A DNA stretch of 64,000 bases from Flavobacteriales bacterium (GTDB lineage Bacteria > Bacteroidota > Bacteroidia > Flavobacteriales_G > Salibacteraceae): the NCBI GenBank assembly GCA_013204105.1, contig JABMOM010000023.1, forward strand, positions 16,689 to 80,688, read 5' to 3'. The translations under genes were made by a program, and so were the position numbers. Positions 16,917 through 27,470 of the stretch are shown here, in pieces. Positions within the stretch are counted from its first letter, which is position 1, and each line of letters begins with the position of its first letter. The notes under the pieces were generated by a model, which saw only the letters and a list, made by a program, of their open reading frames with translations, made no database searches and had not been told where the DNA came from.

Positions 16917-17416
16917 TAGAAAGCCCACAGACCGTTACAGATTTAAACTCGTTATCCGAGGGAGCTCGGGTATGGATATTTCAATCTTCCAAGCCATTGG
17001 TAGGGGATATGCGCACGCAGATCGCTTCGTCGCTGATTGCCTTTCTCAAGGACTGGGCTGCTCATGGAAAGAGCCTTTTCGCTGCCTTTGAGATTCGCTA
17101 CGATCGATTCATCGTTATAGGTGTAGATGAGGCTATGGCGCAGGCAACGGGCTGCTCTATCGATAAACTTATTAAGACCATTCAGGCCATCGACTCAAGC
17201 TATGGACTGGATCTGTTGGAGCGGATGAAAGTTGCGTACCGTGACGGTGAGGACATAAAGGAAGTGGATGCAAATGCATTCGCCAAAATGCTAGCCGACG
17301 GTCAAGCCGATCAAGACACGCCAGTCTTCAATAACGTCGTAGAGTCGATCGGAGAACTTAAGACCTCATGGGAAACAACCGTGAAAGAGAGCTGGCATCG
17401 GAATCTGCTTCCGTAA
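16913..17416 (+). CDS. Conserved protein of unknown function (often mislabelled ABC transporter ATPase)
   Basis: A 167-residue protein with no signal peptide or membrane helix. It has no Walker A or B motif, so the ABC transporter ATPase name I recall for such Flavobacteriia proteins cannot be right. Visible features are a mixed alpha/beta sequence with a hydrophobic core strand pair (ARVWIFQSSKPL, YDRFIVIGVDE) and a Cys near residue 80. It shares ATGA with the HdrB-like gene, so it is probably co-translated with that electron-transfer pair. Function unknown; a link to the Fe-S oxidoreductase is inference from position only. Confidence 0.75.
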   Translation: MIESPQTVTDLNSLSEGARVWIFQSSKPLVGDMRTQIASSLIAFLKDWAAHGKSLFAAFEIRYDRFIVIGVDEAMAQATGCSIDKLIKTIQAIDSSYGLDLLERMKVAYRDGEDIKEVDANAFAKMLADGQADQDTPVFNNVVESIGELKTSWETTVKESWHRNLLP

Positions 17417-17540
17417 GCTTTCAGCGATCTCACCACTAACTGTCCGTTCGAGTTCGTTGTGCCGAAGGTGTAACAGGTGTCAACAGCGACATGCATTACT
17501 CACCCATAATTAGAATTGTCCCACCCTCGCTGCGGCATAA

Positions 17541-17652
17541 GTCTTTGCGTCCTCTGCGCCCAGGCGAAGCGCCTTTGCGAGCTTTGCGTGAACGGAAGGG
17601 ACTTGAGGTGCACGCAAAGTCCGCAAAGAATAGGCGCGGAGTGCGCAAGGGT
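17541..17652. repeat. CTTTGCG inverted repeat with 9-base period
   Basis: Between two convergent genes. Left arm 17541-17592 reads CTTTGCG, TCCTCTGCG, CCTTTGCG, AGCTTTGCG in steps near 9 bases. Right arm 17611-17650 is its reverse-complement (CACGCAAAG, TCCGCAAAG, then GGCGCGGAGTGCGCAAGG), so an imperfect hairpin of about 40 bp forms across an 18-base spacer. Such CTTTGCG modules recur in Bacteroidota intergenic DNA. There is no T-run; it may still act as a transcription barrier for both genes. Confidence 0.75.
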
Positions 17653-19215
17653 TCACTTCTCCATTTTCTCCCTAGCCAACAATCGCTTGGTCCGGAGGTC
17701 TGCAGGCGACGTAGGCCGCTCCCCAATACGGTAGATAAATCCTTCCAACTTAACGCCCCCGGCGGGCATTTCGTCCGATGGGGTAAGCTTCGCCACAGGC
17801 TTCTCAAAAAAGGTAATTTTCTCAATCCGGTTGCTGTCGATACGGATCGTCATGTTCATGCATTCCGTTTCGTTCACACCGATCAAGGTGCTGTCTTCCT
17901 CTAGAGGGAAATAGACCGTTTGCCCATTTCCGAACACGTCAACTTTAAACAATTCTTGGTCTTTAAAATACCCCACCATGCGCCGACCTGTGATCTGATT
18001 GAACAGGACCTCGTCTTCTTTCGAGATGATGAAGGCATTTTCATTCATGAACATCTTGTCCAGTACGCCATTCTTCATCGTCATGTGGATGCTGTCGGCC
18101 GTCAGTTGATTCTCATCAGACCAGAGAATAGGATCCTTGAACATATAGATGACGCTGTCCTTCGTGTAGTACATCAATGAATCGCAAGCGCCTTGCATAT
18201 CGCTTTTGTAAAAGACGGTAGTGTGATACGTCTTGAGGATGCGTTTCCCAGAAGTGTCCGGATAAGTGAATAAGGTATCTGCAGTGAGAAAAAAGGTATC
18301 ACCATCCATGTCTTGTTTGAGCATCATATTGATGGTAACGAAGCTCGTGCTGTCTTTCTCTTCGTACCGAGCGTATTCACCGATCACTTCAAATTTCTCA
18401 TTGGTATCAATCATGACGACGTTGCACTTCAATATACCGATCTTCTTCGCTTGGTCATATTCGATCGTATCGCCCATCATGATCTGCGACTCGGTTTCAA
18501 TACGGGCGTTGTCGATGAAGACGGCTTCGTCGGCCAGTTGATCGAACCATCCGAATTCGCAATAGATTTTTCGGTCTTCGGAAGTGATGGTCGTAGGTCC
18601 AAAGAACCATGTCTTCTCCAAGTTGGGCGCGTATTGCATCGTGTCGGTTACGATGATGTAATCGGGATGTGTCATCACCACATTTCGCTTGTAGTGAAAT
18701 ACCTTGGATCGGCTGTAGTAGTAGCCGACGTCGCTGGTGAGGTGGATCTTTTCCTTTTTACTATCGATCTCTCCACCACCGTAGTAATGGCCCATTTCGG
18801 TATCTCGGTAATAGTCAAGAAAGTGGGTCGTGAGCACCGATGCACCGTTGTCGATGCGCACCTTTCCTCTGATCCTAGCAATGCGTGTATTGCCGTCGTA
18901 AAAAAGGGAATCTCCAGATAGGTTCAAGGAATCACCTTCTACGATGCGCACATGTCCAAAGGCGTCCAGGTTGTTGTCTTTTTCATACAAAAAGGCACTG
19001 TCACAATACATCATTGCATCTTGATGCCGCAACTGCACATCGCCTTTCAGCTTAGTCGCTCCTTTAGGTGTAGTCTTGTCAACGGTGAATCTATCGGCGT
19101 GGATCAGCTCAATCTCAGCGCGATTTTTTTTGGCCTTTTCCTCCTTTTGTTGTCCTAGGGCAAAGAAGAAACTCAGGCTCAATACAAGCGTGATCGACAA
19201 GCGCACGCCCCGCAT
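17653..19215 (-). CDS. OstA/LptA-like exported protein
   Basis: A 520-residue protein with a signal peptide (MRGVRLSITLVLSLSFFFALGQ) followed by long runs of OstA-type beta repeats: ATKLKGDVQLRHQDAMMYCDSAFLYEKDN, then several xxxDTIEYDQAKKIG or DSLFYDG units about 30 residues apart. This is the fold that LptA uses to form the periplasmic LPS bridge. It is much longer than E. coli LptA (about 185 residues), typical of Bacteroidota OstA-like proteins. It begins one base after purA ends, so it is read from the same transcript, far from lptD at 9519-12131. Transport of LPS or another envelope lipid is inferred from fold. Confidence 0.85.
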   Translation of the reverse strand: MRGVRLSITLVLSLSFFFALGQQKEEKAKKNRAEIELIHADRFTVDKTTPKGATKLKGDVQLRHQDAMMYCDSAFLYEKDNNLDAFGHVRIVEGDSLNLSGDSLFYDGNTRIARIRGKVRIDNGASVLTTHFLDYYRDTEMGHYYGGGEIDSKKEKIHLTSDVGYYYSRSKVFHYKRNVVMTHPDYIIVTDTMQYAPNLEKTWFFGPTTITSEDRKIYCEFGWFDQLADEAVFIDNARIETESQIMMGDTIEYDQAKKIGILKCNVVMIDTNEKFEVIGEYARYEEKDSTSFVTINMMLKQDMDGDTFFLTADTLFTYPDTSGKRILKTYHTTVFYKSDMQGACDSLMYYTKDSVIYMFKDPILWSDENQLTADSIHMTMKNGVLDKMFMNENAFIISKEDEVLFNQITGRRMVGYFKDQELFKVDVFGNGQTVYFPLEEDSTLIGVNETECMNMTIRIDSNRIEKITFFEKPVAKLTPSDEMPAGGVKLEGFIYRIGERPTSPADLRTKRLLAREKMEK

Positions 19216-19216
19216 A

Positions 19217-20970
<1,754 letters not shown>

Positions 20971-20985
20971 GAAGGGGCAAAAGTA

Positions 20986-23217
20986 TCAATTCGAGTCGGT
21001 TATGGTAGGCTCTGAGGCCTCTCCTTTTATGCGACTCACATTGGTAACTCCATCTATGTTCTTCAGCTTCCGCATAAGTTCAGTCAAGTGGGTAGTATCG
21101 TTCACGTACACGCGCACGGTTCCTTCAAAAATGCCATCGTCTGTGTCGAAGGAAATACTGCGCATGTTTACATGGTATTCATTTGAGATCACCTTGGTTA
21201 CCTCACTCACCAAGCCTACTTGATCAATGCCAGTAATGCGGATTGCGGCGAGGAATGAAATCACCTCGGTATTGGTCCATTTCGCCTTCATGATGCGGTA
21301 GGCGTAGTTGGACATCAACTGGATGGCATTCGGACAGTTCTGCCGATGGATCTTGATGCCATCATTCACTGTAATGAATCCGAAGATGTTGTCGCCAGGA
21401 ATCGGGTTGCAGCAGTGCGCGATCTTGTAATCCAGATTCTCCATGCTATCCCCGATCACCAGGTTGGTGTTCTTCGTGTCGATCTTGGTGACAATCTCTT
21501 GAAGTGTTGCTGACTTCGGTCGTTTAGTCGCACGGTATTTCAGCCTTCCCTTCTCTTTCTTGAGGGTGGAAAGACGAGAGAGGTCTAATTTCTCTTTTCC
21601 GATTTGATAGAATAATTCCAGGCTTGAATTGAGGCGAAAAAAACTTTGAATCTTTTGAATGTTGGCCTCGCTGTTTTCGAGCTTTAGGTTGCGCATTTTA
21701 CGCGACAGTATCTCTCGACCATCCATCGCAACGCGTTTGCGTTCTTCCTTGAGTAAGCCTTTAATGTTGGACTTCGCCTTAGCAGTCACCACGAATCGCA
21801 GCCAATCTTCTTTTGGCTTTTGCTTGGCACTGGTGAGGATTTCTACCTGGTCTCCGCTCTTGAGTTGTGTGCTCAATGGAACGAGCTTATGGTTCAACTT
21901 TGCTCCAATGCACTTAGCGCCTACTTGTGTATGGATCTCAAAGGCAAAATCAAGTGCGGTAGCACTGTGAGGTAGATTTTTGATTTCTCCTTTCGGCGTA
22001 AAAACGAAAATCTCTTTGGAAAATAGGTTGAGCTTGAAATCATCGATGAAGTCAAGGGCGCTGGGATTCGGGTTCTGAAGGGTCTCACGAATACGCGAGA
22101 TCCACTCGTCTAACGCGTGTTCGCTCGCAGATTCTTTGTACTTCCAGTGCGCAGCATAACCCATCTCCGCAATCTCATCCATCCGTCGCGTCCGTATCTG
22201 AACTTCTACCCACTTGCCCGTTGGGCTCATTACCGTTGTGTGCAAGGATTCATAGCCATTGCTCTTGGGGGTGCTGATCCAGTCGCGGAGTCGGTCGGGA
22301 TTGGGTTTGTAGAAATCTGTGACAATTGAATAGGCCTTCCAACAGTCAGATTTTTCTTGGTCCAATTCTGATTCGATGATGATCCTAATCGCGAATACGT
22401 CGTAAATCTCTTCGAGGGGAATGCTCTTAGTGAGCATCTTATTGTAGATGCTATAGATTGATTTTGTCCTGGATTTGATCTCGAATTGAAAACCAGACTT
22501 CTCTAGTTGACGCTTGATCGGTAAGGTTATCTGATTGATAAAGCGCGTACGAACGGCCTTGGTCTTGGTCAGTGAAAGCTCAATTTCGCCATAGACTTCG
22601 GGCTCCTTATACTTCAAGCAAAGGTCTTCCAACTCACTCTTGATGTTGTAGAGGCCTAGGCGGTGGGCAAGGGGAGAGTAGAGGTAAAGCGTCTCTGAAG
22701 TGATCTTTTGCTGCTTGTCGTCGCGCATGGATTCCAAGGTTCGCATGTTGTGCAAGCGGTCAGCGAGCTTTATCAGGATAACGCGTACGTCTTCTGAGAG
22801 CGTGAGCAACATTTTGCGAAAATTCTCCGCCTGTATGGAGACGTTCTCCGTGAATTGAGCTCCTTTTATCTTCGTCAACCCATCGATGATTGAGCGCACG
22901 CGCTCACCAAACAGGCTTTCGATGTCGTCTAAGCTGATCTCGGTATCCTCTACCACGTCGTGCAACAATGCACAAACGATGGAAGTGGTGCCAAGTCCGA
23001 TCTCTTCAGATACGATGCGCGCTACGGCGACAGGATGAAAGATATACGCTTCCCCAGATTTACGACGTGTATCTCGATGGGCATCCACCGCTAGGTCGAA
23101 GGCTTTTCGCACGAGCACCTTGTCGACGGCCGTTGTCACGCGCGGTGAATTTTTCAACAGCGCCCGATATTCTCGCGCGATCGCCTTGCGTTCGGTAGCC
23201 AGTTCTTCTTCCGTCAT
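20986..23217 (-). CDS. spoT: Bifunctional (p)ppGpp synthetase/hydrolase
   Basis: A 743-residue stringent-response enzyme of the Rel/SpoT type. Order of domains: HD hydrolase (about 45-200, with FHPVAVARIV and the catalytic His86-Asp87 in LLHDVVEDT, so hydrolase looks active), RelA/SpoT synthetase (about 250-360, with YESLHTTVM and EVQIRTRRMDEIAEMG, so synthesis looks possible), TGS (about 400-460, KEIFVFTPKGEIKNLP), a helical/zinc-finger region with AHCCNPIPGD near 600, and a C-terminal ACT domain. ATG 23217. It governs growth and amino acid starvation responses. It is 50 bases downstream of fahA and 15 bases before the Fur-family gene. Confidence 0.95.
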   Translation of the reverse strand: MTEEELATERKAIAREYRALLKNSPRVTTAVDKVLVRKAFDLAVDAHRDTRRKSGEAYIFHPVAVARIVSEEIGLGTTSIVCALLHDVVEDTEISLDDIESLFGERVRSIIDGLTKIKGAQFTENVSIQAENFRKMLLTLSEDVRVILIKLADRLHNMRTLESMRDDKQQKITSETLYLYSPLAHRLGLYNIKSELEDLCLKYKEPEVYGEIELSLTKTKAVRTRFINQITLPIKRQLEKSGFQFEIKSRTKSIYSIYNKMLTKSIPLEEIYDVFAIRIIIESELDQEKSDCWKAYSIVTDFYKPNPDRLRDWISTPKSNGYESLHTTVMSPTGKWVEVQIRTRRMDEIAEMGYAAHWKYKESASEHALDEWISRIRETLQNPNPSALDFIDDFKLNLFSKEIFVFTPKGEIKNLPHSATALDFAFEIHTQVGAKCIGAKLNHKLVPLSTQLKSGDQVEILTSAKQKPKEDWLRFVVTAKAKSNIKGLLKEERKRVAMDGREILSRKMRNLKLENSEANIQKIQSFFRLNSSLELFYQIGKEKLDLSRLSTLKKEKGRLKYRATKRPKSATLQEIVTKIDTKNTNLVIGDSMENLDYKIAHCCNPIPGDNIFGFITVNDGIKIHRQNCPNAIQLMSNYAYRIMKAKWTNTEVISFLAAIRITGIDQVGLVSEVTKVISNEYHVNMRSISFDTDDGIFEGTVRVYVNDTTHLTELMRKLKNIDGVTNVSRIKGEASEPTITDSN

Positions 23218-23267
23218 GCTTCCTTCGTTCTCAGTGGGGCCAATGTTCGGGAATCACTTAAAGATAA

Positions 23268-24536
23268 TCATTTGGAGGGGAGCACTTTGGTGCTCACTTC
23301 CCCGAAGCCGATGCGTACACCATCCTTTTCACAATAACCACGCATGATGACCGTATCACCGTCTTGGATGAATTTGCGTTCAGAACTATCCTTCAACTTC
23401 AAGGGCTTTGTGCCCCTCCAACTCAATTCTAACATCGAACCGTAACTCGAAGGATCCGGACCGCTAATGGTTCCGGAGGCGAGCATGTCACCGCCATTCA
23501 TGTTGCAGCCGTTTACTGTATGGTGCGCGAGTTGTTGCACCATGTTCCAGTACATATGCTTGTAGTTGCTCTGGCTTACGATCGTTTCCTCCCCACCATC
23601 TGGCTTAATAATCACATCCAATTTGATGTCGTAGTGGTGGTCTCCAGTGTATTCGAGGTAGGGAAGCACCTTCGGATCTTGTTGCGGACCTTTCACTTTG
23701 AACGGCTCCAATGCGTCTAACGTCACCAACCAAGGTGAGATTGAGGATGCGAAGTTCTTGGACAGGAAAGGACCGAGTGGGACGTATTCCCAGGTCTGCA
23801 TATCGCGCGCACTCCAGTCGTTGAATATGCACATGCCGAAGATGTAATCCTTCGCCTCAGTAGTTGAAATGCGGTCTCCCATTGGTTTTCCCGGATAGGT
23901 CACAAAGGCCATTTCCAATTCAAAGTCGAGCAACTTGGAAGGGCCATATACGGGAACCTCAGCATCTTGCGGCTTCTGCTGTCCAGCAGGACGGTGAATC
24001 GCTTCTCCACTCATGACGATGGAAGAGGATCGTCCGTGATAGCCAACCGGGATGTGTTTCCAATTCGGAAGCAAGGCATTGTCGGGATCCCGAAACATAG
24101 TACCTACGTTTCTAGCGTGGTCCTCACTCGAATAAAAATCAGTGTAGTCGCCCACCTTCACAGGCATGTGCATGTCGAGCTCGTCAATCTTGACGAGGAA
24201 GAGCTCACGCTTTGTCTGGCTCTTTAGGTCATCCGACTCTGTGCTGAGTAAGTAGGAAACGCGCTCGCGCAGTTGACGGATCTTCTCATGTCCTAGGTTG
24301 AGCAAGTCGTTCATGTGCGTGTTCTCAAAATGATGATGTGAGAACGTCTTAAGGTCGAGGAATCCAAAGTCATAGAGGGCAGATAGGTCAAGGGCATATT
24401 CTCCGATCGCAACCCCTACTTTCTTTTCCCCCCCCTTTTTGGAGAGGATGCCAAACGGCAGATTTTGAATAGGGAAATCAGAGCCTTCGGGTATGTCTAC
24501 CCAGCTTTCTCTTCTAGGATCATTGGATGGTAGCAT
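23268..24536 (-). CDS. fahA: Fumarylacetoacetase
   Basis: A 422-residue hydrolase that splits 4-fumarylacetoacetate into fumarate and acetoacetate, the last step of tyrosine and phenylalanine breakdown. Motifs fit the family: DFYSSEDHARNVG near residue 124 (with the His and Glu of the active site), a DFELEMAFV metal-binding stretch near 194-202, an IFNDWSARD block near 228 and GSGTISGP-like DMLASGTISGPDPSSYGSM near 350. The start is ATG 24536; the in-frame TTG at 24542 would overlap glyA. It is two bases after glyA. Other genes of tyrosine breakdown are not in this window, so the pathway is only inferred. Confidence 0.94.
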   Translation of the reverse strand: MLPSNDPRRESWVDIPEGSDFPIQNLPFGILSKKGGEKKVGVAIGEYALDLSALYDFGFLDLKTFSHHHFENTHMNDLLNLGHEKIRQLRERVSYLLSTESDDLKSQTKRELFLVKIDELDMHMPVKVGDYTDFYSSEDHARNVGTMFRDPDNALLPNWKHIPVGYHGRSSSIVMSGEAIHRPAGQQKPQDAEVPVYGPSKLLDFELEMAFVTYPGKPMGDRISTTEAKDYIFGMCIFNDWSARDMQTWEYVPLGPFLSKNFASSISPWLVTLDALEPFKVKGPQQDPKVLPYLEYTGDHHYDIKLDVIIKPDGGEETIVSQSNYKHMYWNMVQQLAHHTVNGCNMNGGDMLASGTISGPDPSSYGSMLELSWRGTKPLKLKDSSERKFIQDGDTVIMRGYCEKDGVRIGFGEVSTKVLPSK

Positions 24537-24538
24537 AA

Positions 24539-25822
24539 TCAATTCGTTTTGTGAGCGAAGAGCGGATACTTGCTCATTTCTTCATTTACTTCAGTGCGAA
24601 CAGCGTCAATGACGTCGGCATCTCCTTTGCTCGCAATCACGCGGTCGACGAGGTCAACAATCCAAGGAATCTGCTCCTCCGTAAGACCGCGCGTCGTCAC
24701 AGCAGCGGTACCAACGCGGATACCTGAAGTGACGAATGGACTTTTGTCGTCAAAAGGTACCATATTCTTGTTCACCGTAATGTCTGCAGCAACCAATGCC
24801 GCTTCTGCTTCTTTACCGGTCACCCCTTTGTTCCGGAGGTCGATCAGCATCATGTGGTTATCTGTTCCTCCAGAAATCACTTTGTAGTCCTTGCTTACAA
24901 ACGCTTCTGCCATCACTTTGGCGTTCTTTACCACTTGTAGGCAGTAGTCCATATATTCATCGGTAAGCGCTTCACCATAGGCGACAGCCTTAGCTGCGAT
25001 CACGTGCTCAAGCGGCCCGCCTTGGGTGCCTGGGAATACGCCACTGTCAAGGATGGAGCTCATCTTGCGAACCACACCCTTGGGCGTAGTCAGCCCCCAT
25101 GGATTGTCAAAGTCTTTGCCCATCATGATCATGCCGCCACGTGGACCTCTCAAGGTCTTGTGCGTAGTGGTGGTCACCACATGGCAATGCGGCATCGGAT
25201 CCGTCAAGATGCCCTTGGCGATCAATCCAGACGGGTGGGAAATATCAGCGAGCAATAAGGCGCCAACCGAATCGGCGATTTCACGCAAGCGCACATAATT
25301 CCAATCGCGGCTGTAGGCCGATGCACCGCAGATGATCATCTTGGGATTCACCTCCTTCGCTGTGGATGCTACCTTGTCGTAATCGACTACCCCAGTAGCT
25401 TCTTCCACACCGTAGAAATGACTCTTGTAGAGTTTTCCACTGAAATTTACCGGACTTCCGTGGGTCAAGTGACCACCATGCGAAAGGTCAAAACCGAGAA
25501 TGGCATCTCCAGTGTTTAAGCAGGCAAGAAAGACCGCTGCATTGGCTTGTGCACCACTGTGTGGTTGTACGTTGACGTATTCCGCGTTGAACAAAGCCTT
25601 CGCTCGATCGATCGCGATCTGCTCGGTTTGGTCCACTACTTCGCATCCGCCGTAATAGCGTTTGCCAGGATAGCCTTCAGCGTACTTGTTGGTCAGCACG
25701 GATCCCATCGCTTCCATTACCTGGTCGCTGACGAAATTCTCAGAGGCGATCAATTCGATGCCGTGTTCTTGTCGTTCTCGTTCTAATTGAATGAGGTCAA
25801 ATACCTGCTGATCACGCTTCAT
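24539..25822 (-). CDS. glyA: Serine hydroxymethyltransferase
   Basis: A 427-residue PLP enzyme that interconverts serine plus tetrahydrofolate and glycine plus 5,10-methylene-THF, the main entry of one-carbon units. Family landmarks: [10 protein letters not shown] near 24, QPHSGAQAN near 86 and the PLP lysine K222 in [14 protein letters not shown]. The product feeds FolD, encoded at 41447. It heads a possible six-gene minus-strand operon, with a TACATTTG promoter-like box 44 bases before its ATG. Length and start are normal. Confidence 0.97.
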   Translation of the reverse strand: MKRDQQVFDLIQLERERQEHGIELIASENFVSDQVMEAMGSVLTNKYAEGYPGKRYYGGCEVVDQTEQIAIDRAKALFNAEYVNVQPHSGAQANAAVFLACLNTGDAILGFDLSHGGHLTHGSPVNFSGKLYKSHFYGVEEATGVVDYDKVASTAKEVNPKMIICGASAYSRDWNYVRLREIADSVGALLLADISHPSGLIAKGILTDPMPHCHVVTTTTHKTLRGPRGGMIMMGKDFDNPWGLTTPKGVVRKMSSILDSGVFPGTQGGPLEHVIAAKAVAYGEALTDEYMDYCLQVVKNAKVMAEAFVSKDYKVISGGTDNHMMLIDLRNKGVTGKEAEAALVAADITVNKNMVPFDDKSPFVTSGIRVGTAAVTTRGLTEEQIPWIVDLVDRVIASKGDADVIDAVRTEVNEEMSKYPLFAHKTN

Positions 25823-25866
25823 AAAGTGTAAATTAGTCCATTGTGAATTCCCGATTTCGGAAGGGA

Positions 25867-25874
25867 CAAATGTA
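25867..25874 (-). promoter_or_regulatory. Minus-7 box (TACATTTG) before glyA
   Basis: Minus-strand TACATTTG fits TAnnTTTG exactly and ends 44 bases before the glyA ATG, in the divergent gap with the DUF5819-like gene. It is a good candidate for the promoter of the glyA-fahA-spoT-fur-purA-OstA string. Confidence 0.45.
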
Positions 25875-25884
25875 GTGAAACCCT

Positions 25885-26478
25885 ATGCAAAATAGCAGAA
25901 AACAGACGCTTCCTTCTTGGCTTTCTTGGCTGTTTGTAGTCATCTTTCTGGCGCATTTCACGGCCATCGTCATTCATCAATTCGGAAAGAGTACACTTCC
26001 TGGCCGCATCGTGGAAGTTGCCGATCGCTACGCATCCCCATGGTTCTTTCAGAATTATGAGATGTTTGCCCCGGAACCCCATACCCAGATCAACAAGTTT
26101 GTATACCGCGCAAAAAGCCACGGTGAATGGTCCACGTGGAAGGATCCTGTCTACCCCCACCTGCAAGATCTTTGGTCGAATCGATTTGGACACGGCGGAG
26201 ATATGTACCGCATCATCGGAGGCATCGCTGATAAGCTATACGAGGGTCAGCATTTCATAGGATTTTTGGAAGCACCGACACCAGAACAATGCTTTGGTCT
26301 TCCTGGCTTCCAGGTAGCCGAACGCTATGTGTTGCGGCAATCGGAATACGCGGATGATCCTGGACTAGAGGGCTTTCAGGTGGGCGTATTGACAGAAGTG
26401 CATCACATGACCGAAGCAGGTGAAGTACGCGTTTTATACCTATTCCAACCTTACCCAGAAAAGACGGTAGAGCGATGA
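25885..26478 (+). CDS. DUF5819-like membrane-anchored protein
   Basis: A 197-residue protein with one membrane helix near the N-terminus (about residues 13-31) and a soluble domain behind it. The sequence WFFQNYEMFAPEPHTQ (about 53-68) fits the pattern around the first strand of DUF5819-type proteins, a family of unknown function that I associate with HTTM-family membrane proteins. Here the gene shares ATGA with such a gene at 26475, so the two are translationally coupled. The assignment to DUF5819 is from memory of the motif and should be treated as likely, not certain. Confidence 0.65.
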   Translation: MQNSRKQTLPSWLSWLFVVIFLAHFTAIVIHQFGKSTLPGRIVEVADRYASPWFFQNYEMFAPEPHTQINKFVYRAKSHGEWSTWKDPVYPHLQDLWSNRFGHGGDMYRIIGGIADKLYEGQHFIGFLEAPTPEQCFGLPGFQVAERYVLRQSEYADDPGLEGFQVGVLTEVHHMTEAGEVRVLYLFQPYPEKTVER

Positions 26479-27359
26479 GGCGCCTGAACGATACATGGGT
26501 GCGTTGGCAGAGTAAATTGGAGATCCTTCCAGTGTCCGAAGTCTTCATTCGCGCCATCTACCTCACTTTGATCTGGAGCACCATCAAGCTGCTCCTCATT
26601 GGTGATGTCGTTTGGGGAGAGGAATGGTTGCATGTGCTCTACACCCCTTTCGGAAACATCGATCGCTTTGCGATGATCTTAAATGAAACAGCGGTCAGGC
26701 CGTATTACTTGTGGTTTGTTGTTCCCTTTCTCGCATTGCTGATCGGTGGATTGTTGGGCCTCCACAATTTCTTCACACGTGCTGTTGTATGGTACCTCTA
26801 CGTAGCCTTGCACTTTGGCAATGTCGAGATAAGCACAGGTGGTCACCACTTGTACCAGCAATTGCTCTTCTTCCACATCTTATTTTTCCGAGTGAGCGAT
26901 CGTGCAGGTGGAATCTGGGCCGCCACAAGAAGACTGCTACACCACCTTGGGTTTTACGCTATTTGGGTCAACATCGCCCTCCTTTACTTTGCATCTGCTT
27001 ATTGGAAGACCTTCGGAGAAATGTGGTTCAGCGGACAAGCCATGCTGATGTCCATATCCTTCGAGGCCTATAGTTTTCCAGGCATCCTGGCGCTCCTTCC
27101 TTCTAACACCTGGTACCTGCTTATAGGTACTTACGCCGTGTTTGCCTACCAACTCCTTTTTGCGATAGCCATTTGGATAAAACCCGTTCGCAAACCTTTC
27201 TTACTCTTTGGATTGCTCTTCCACCTTTCCATCGTGTTCATCGTGGGCCTGGCTGATTTTGGGGTATTCATGATAGCGAGCTACAGCATCTTTCTCGCGC
27301 CTTCCGACGCCCGCATGCTTATGGAGCGCTTATCCGTAATCCGACTGAGTCGAAAGTGA
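26475..27359 (+). CDS. HTTM-like (vitamin K-dependent carboxylase-related) membrane protein
   Basis: A 294-residue protein with about seven to eight membrane helices. The pattern TPFGNIDR, an HH pair at 124-125 within GGHHLYQQLLFFHILFF, and YFASAYWKTFGEMWFSGQA around residues 171-189 match the HTTM domain, which is related to the membrane part of vitamin K-dependent gamma-glutamyl carboxylase; Lys178 lies where that family has its conserved lysine. Bacterial HTTM proteins have no agreed reaction. No C-terminal carboxylase domain is present, so carboxylation of a protein is not implied. Coupled by a four-base overlap to the preceding DUF5819-like gene. Confidence 0.75.
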   Translation: MRRLNDTWVRWQSKLEILPVSEVFIRAIYLTLIWSTIKLLLIGDVVWGEEWLHVLYTPFGNIDRFAMILNETAVRPYYLWFVVPFLALLIGGLLGLHNFFTRAVVWYLYVALHFGNVEISTGGHHLYQQLLFFHILFFRVSDRAGGIWAATRRLLHHLGFYAIWVNIALLYFASAYWKTFGEMWFSGQAMLMSISFEAYSFPGILALLPSNTWYLLIGTYAVFAYQLLFAIAIWIKPVRKPFLLFGLLFHLSIVFIVGLADFGVFMIASYSIFLAPSDARMLMERLSVIRLSRK

Positions 27360-27388
27360 TAGGCAGAGGAATTGAAGGGCGTGCCCAC

Positions 27389-27465
27389 GCACTTGCAGCG
27401 CGCGGTCGGGCTATCTGCTATAGTCTCGCCTTCGGCGAGAGCTGCCGCTCCTATCCCTCACGCGT
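27389..27465. repeat. Bacteroidota intergenic hairpin element (GGTCGGGCTATC..CTATCCCTCACG)
   Basis: A roughly 75-base stretch between convergent genes with a perfect 7-bp stem (TCTCGCC 27424-27430, GGCGAGA 27434-27440, 3-base loop) inside an outer pair GGTCGGGCTATC and GCTCCTATCCCTCACGCG. I recognise this layout, with a variable inner stem, from many Bacteroidota intergenic regions. It ends just before the dapB stop and may terminate transcription from both sides. Confidence 0.6.
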
Positions 27466-27470
27466 TGGGA

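Noticed and set aside
26130..26146. GGTCCACGTGGAA resembling parS
   Set aside because: About 13 of 16 bases match, but it lies inside the DUF5819-like coding region and fits its codons; a single near-match is expected by chance.
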